A stretch of 17,616 nt of DNA from CAYWNA01 sp964459305 (lineage in GTDB: Bacteria; Planctomycetota; Planctomycetia; Pirellulales; Pirellulaceae): contig CAYWNA010000273.1 of the NCBI GenBank assembly GCA_964459305.1, forward strand, positions 1 through 17,616. Reading direction: 5' to 3'. Under the pieces are notes generated by a model. The model saw only the letters and a list, made by a program, of their open reading frames with translations. It had not been told where the DNA came from and made no database searches. Position numbers and translations under genes: made by a program. Shown here one piece after another: positions 15,139-17,616 of this stretch. Numbering within the stretch: the stretch's first letter is position 1; each line of letters starts with the position of its first letter.

Positions 15139-15235
15139 GTATTTGGTCCTGACGCGGCCAGAATCCGTGAACCCTCAACTTCGCCAAGAGCCTAGCTTCC
15201 CGCGCAGGCAGACGAAAGGGGCGGTGGGGCCGCTA

Positions 15236-15265
15236 TTGACGGTCTTTGGGCCTCAGTTCTATACT
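15236..15265 (+). promoter_or_regulatory. Sigma70-type promoter before the TPR-like gene
   Basis: The -35 box TTGACG (15236-15241) and the -10 box TATACT (15260-15265) are separated by 18 nt. Each is one base from the E. coli consensus. Transcription would begin near 15272, about 45 nt before ATG 15318. It lies in the divergent gap with the helicase gene. Confidence 0.65.
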
Positions 15266-15317
15266 TGCGCGATGTGCGGAGACGTAGTCAGATTCCCAAA
15301 TTGACGGACCAGCATAT

Positions 15318-16364
15318 ATGAAAACCCAACGACGTCACGAACTGCAAACCAACCAGTTGGCCGACTATCTCGGCATGCGTCTTCAACAGATCCAACCTTA
15401 CTACACGCACATCACGGTCGGTGTGGTAGCGATTGCGGCTCTCTGCGTCGGGGGCGTGTACTACATGAACACGCAAAAAGCCAGAGGCGGGGTAAGTTGG
15501 AGCGACTATTTCGATGCCTTCGGGGCTCGCGACGCCAAAGCTTTGGAGAGAGTCGGTGAGGTCCACGACGGGACAACAGCAGCCCTTTGGGCGCAGCAAT
15601 CGGCCGGCGACATCAAATTGGCCACCGGAGCCGGTACGTTGTACACGGATCGTGACGAGGCCGAGACGTCGCTCAAAGACGCCGAGAAGCTCTTCTTGGC
15701 CGTGGAAGCAGGAACGACTGAAGATACAATGTTGCGCCAGCGGGCGTGTTTCGGATTGGGGCAGGTCTACGAATCCCTATTCAAAATCGAAAAAGCCCAA
15801 GAATACTACGGAAAGGCGGCTGCTTCGGACCCCGATTCGGCCTTTGGTAAAGCGGCAACACGACGATGCGAGCAACTATCCGACCCGGCAGTTCAAGGCT
15901 GGTACAACTGGTTCGGACGCCAGAAGCCCGTCGTACCGGGCGGTGCGTCTGGTAGCGTGAGTGACGGACCTAGAGTGTCCGACGATTTGGATACGTTGCC
16001 GGATCGCCCCAATCCGTCGTTCCCTGGCAGTGGAATCCTCGACGAATTGAAAGACATGAAACCGGACGCGAACGAGGCAGACGAGGCGCCAATGGAGGAG
16101 GCGGGGGAAGAAGGAATCGACGCAGAAGAACCCTCCGCTGAAAGCAAGGAGGAAACGCCGGCTGACGCTGCTGTGGAGGTCGAAGCCAAGCCGGCGCCGG
16201 AAGAGCCGAAACCGGCGCCCAAGGATTCCGAGCCTGCGACCGAAGAGTCCAAGCCGGTACCAAATGCTGGTGCGGCCGAGGCCAAAGAAGAAAGTAAGAG
16301 CAGCACTGACGAACCGGCGTCTCAAACCAAGCCCGATTCTACGGAGCCTGACAAGAAGCCTTGA
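15318..16364 (+). CDS. Membrane-anchored TPR-like protein with acidic Pro-rich tail
   Basis: A 348-residue protein of unknown function. A short basic cytoplasmic start (1-29) precedes one helix (31-49), then an extracytoplasmic part. Residues 60-190 are helical; 139-171 (LRQRACFGLGQVYESLFKIEKA onward) fit a tetratricopeptide unit, and the overall design recalls YfgM-type single-pass TPR proteins. Residues 205-348 are disordered and rich in Glu, Pro, Lys, Ala and Ser, with repeated PAPEEPKPAPKDSEPA-like segments (292-307). The frame start at ATG 15318 has only a weak Shine-Dalgarno sequence (GGA). A good promoter lies upstream, and the RluA-family gene follows 173 nt later on the same strand. 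A scaffolding or chaperone-like envelope role is inferred from the TPR fold only. Confidence 0.75.
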   Translation: MKTQRRHELQTNQLADYLGMRLQQIQPYYTHITVGVVAIAALCVGGVYYMNTQKARGGVSWSDYFDAFGARDAKALERVGEVHDGTTAALWAQQSAGDIKLATGAGTLYTDRDEAETSLKDAEKLFLAVEAGTTEDTMLRQRACFGLGQVYESLFKIEKAQEYYGKAAASDPDSAFGKAATRRCEQLSDPAVQGWYNWFGRQKPVVPGGASGSVSDGPRVSDDLDTLPDRPNPSFPGSGILDELKDMKPDANEADEAPMEEAGEEGIDAEEPSAESKEETPADAAVEVEAKPAPEEPKPAPKDSEPATEESKPVPNAGAAEAKEESKSSTDEPASQTKPDSTEPDKKP

Positions 16365-16537
16365 GCCGCGACCTCAGTCTTGGCGACCGGCAATTTCCTT
16401 TTTCCCGTGGGATGGATTGCCATTCCGTCCCTACTTTCCAAACGCGGGCATGTTGGCTTTGACCGGTCGCCATTGGCGTTCCGTACTTGGTCATTCCTTC
16501 ATCACTGGGTGTTTTATCATTCGGATTCCCCGAACGC
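16365..16537. other. Intergenic with weak hairpin between TPR-like and RluA-family genes
   Basis: A possible hairpin is GGGATGGA (16409-16416) against TCCGTCCC (16424-16431), with one G-U pair and a 7-nt loop but no T-run. GGCGACCGG (16382-16390) also recurs inverted at 16463-16471. Neither is strong enough to call a terminator, so the two flanking genes may be cotranscribed. Confidence 0.35.
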
Positions 16538-17533
16538 ATGGCTAATGAGCATTTGTCTAACGAGCCCGTGCAACTGAATGTGGATGCTGCCGGTTCGGGA
16601 AGACGGCTGGACGCCTTTCTTGCTGATCGATTCTCAGAATACAGCCGCGTTCAGTTGCGCCGCGCCATCGATGCCGCGTGTGTCAGAGTCGATGGCCGGT
16701 CGAGGAAGGCCGCGTATCGTTTACGAGAAGGGGAAACCGTCTCGATCGTGCTGCCCGAACCGGTCAGTACAGGCCCACAGCCAGAGAACATCCCTCTCGA
16801 TATTCTCTTCGAAGACGATTGGCTCGTCGCGGTCAACAAGCCGCCCGACATGGTCGTGCATCCAAGCAGAGGCCACTGGTCGGGCACTCTGGCAGCCGCT
16901 TTGGCCCACCACTTTGACAGGCTGAGCACGGTCGGCGGCGCCACGCGCCCAGGCATCGTTCATCGTCTGGATCGCGATACCAGCGGCGTGATTGTGGTGG
17001 CCAAGAACGATCCAACGCATCTGGCCCTGGCCGCGCAGTTTGAAGGCCGCACGGTTGAAAAGGAGTATTTTGCGATCGTGGCCGGCGTTCCAGACCGGGA
17101 TCGGGACATTGTCGAGCAACCGATCGGCGTCCATCCTCACCAACGAGAAAAGATGGCCGTTCGCCACGGACACCACACCTCGCGCGAAGCCAGCACGTTC
17201 TATGAGGTCGAACGACGATTTCGCGGGTTTGCCGCCGTCACGGCACGACCCAAGACCGGACGCACACATCAGATCCGCGTGCACTTGGCCCACATCCGAT
17301 GCCCCGTACTCTGCGACCGGCTGTACGGCGGTCGATCGCAGATTACGTTGGGCGAGATCGAAAGCGGCCGTAAAGACGAAAACGTTTTCTTAGATCGTCA
17401 GGCCCTCCACGCGCAGCGGTTGCGGCTGACGCATCCCGAAAGGAACAAGCCCATCGAATTCGCAGCGCCCCTTCCCGAAGACATGGCACGCGTGCTGGAG
17501 AAACTCGAACAGCACCGGCAAGTTCAGAGCTAG
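16538..17533 (+). CDS. RluA/RluD-family rRNA pseudouridine synthase
   Basis: A 331-residue enzyme that would isomerise uridines to pseudouridine in RNA, most likely 23S rRNA. Residues 20-70 are an S4 RNA-binding domain (RRLDAFLADRFSEYSRVQL). The catalytic domain begins near 85; motif HRLDRDTSG (142-150) holds the catalytic Asp 145, and RPKTGRTHQIRVHL (237-250) is the family's conserved closing motif. Length is normal for RluD-type enzymes. The start at ATG 16538 was chosen: an upstream TTG at 16487 would add 17 residues with no family similarity. No strong Shine-Dalgarno sequence precedes either. I do not assign rluD versus rluC because specificity cannot be read here. Repeat copy C begins 29 nt after the stop. 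Confidence 0.94.
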   Translation: MANEHLSNEPVQLNVDAAGSGRRLDAFLADRFSEYSRVQLRRAIDAACVRVDGRSRKAAYRLREGETVSIVLPEPVSTGPQPENIPLDILFEDDWLVAVNKPPDMVVHPSRGHWSGTLAAALAHHFDRLSTVGGATRPGIVHRLDRDTSGVIVVAKNDPTHLALAAQFEGRTVEKEYFAIVAGVPDRDRDIVEQPIGVHPHQREKMAVRHGHHTSREASTFYEVERRFRGFAAVTARPKTGRTHQIRVHLAHIRCPVLCDRLYGGRSQITLGEIESGRKDENVFLDRQALHAQRLRLTHPERNKPIEFAAPLPEDMARVLEKLEQHRQVQS

Positions 17534-17561
17534 GGCCTGTCAGAGCGGGTTGGGTCGATGT

Positions 17562-17616
17562 TATACCGCCCGCGGCCAGGATTGACACTTTTCCGCATGT
17601 AGCCGAAGTCGCCAGA
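17562..17616 (-). repeat. Compound palindromic repeat, copy C (cut by right edge)
   Basis: The tail at 17562-17598, read in reverse complement, matches copy A 65-101 at 36 of 37 bases. It is followed by GTAGCCGAAGTCGCCAGA (17599-17616), which is the start of the core in the minus orientation: the tenth base is G, as in the complement of the right arm of copies A and B. The window stops within this arm. Confidence 0.88.

Noticed and set aside
16487..16537. TTG start for the RluA-family enzyme
   Set aside because: The extra residues have no family similarity, and ATG 16538 gives a normal-length protein.
1..17616. CRISPR array, tRNA, rRNA, riboswitch or defence system
   Set aside because: No regularly spaced repeats, no tRNA-like cloverleaf or rRNA sequence, and no Cas, nuclease-methylase or toxin-antitoxin genes were recognised. 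The repeats seen are few, far apart and palindromic.

Overview
The window looks like a chromosomal piece of a planctomycete, probably a Pirellulales-like lineage. This is an inference from the gene families: a GldA/GldFG/DUF4340 cassette with very acidic inserts, a DoxX protein fused to an oxidoreductase-like domain, a Gfo/Idh/MocA dehydrogenase beside a UroD-like protein, and an Nramp-like carrier. The DNA is moderately GC-rich, with long intergenic stretches and short repeats. There is no rRNA, tRNA, CRISPR array or phage module. Both ends of the window fall inside copies of one palindromic repeat, in opposite orientation, so the window is probably a whole contig whose assembly stopped at that repeat.

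Layout. Positions 1-101 hold repeat copy A, followed by about 410 nt with no supported gene. Positions 513-6221 are a plus-strand operon of an ABC-2 ATPase, a 1015-residue permease/GldG fusion and a membrane-anchored DUF4340 protein, closed by a strong terminator at 6272-6309. Positions 6337-8518 are minus strand: the DoxX-oxidoreductase fusion, then a hairpin element (6849-6946), then a methyltransferase remnant truncated at its 3' end, whose N-terminus is encoded by the hairpin. Repeat copy B (8535-8662) separates the DoxX gene from the divergent Nramp-like gene (8835-10472). Positions 10629-12985 hold the Gfo/Idh/MocA oxidoreductase and the UroD-like protein. A UvrD/Rep/PcrA helicase (13126-15138, minus) faces them. 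A good sigma70-type promoter at 15236-15265 precedes a membrane-anchored TPR-like protein (15318-16364). An RluA-family pseudouridine synthase (16538-17533) follows, and repeat copy C runs off the right edge.

How the genes work together. The first three genes form a recognisable functional unit: an ATPase, a membrane permease fused to its GldG-type accessory domain, and a DUF4340 partner. The oxidoreductase and UroD-like genes are a plausible pair of unknown substrate. The helicase and pseudouridine synthase are housekeeping genes. The least explained items are the compound palindromic repeat family (three copies and a possible fourth remnant), the hairpin at the damaged methyltransferase gene, the Nramp-like carrier without the usual metal-binding motifs, and the DoxX fusion.
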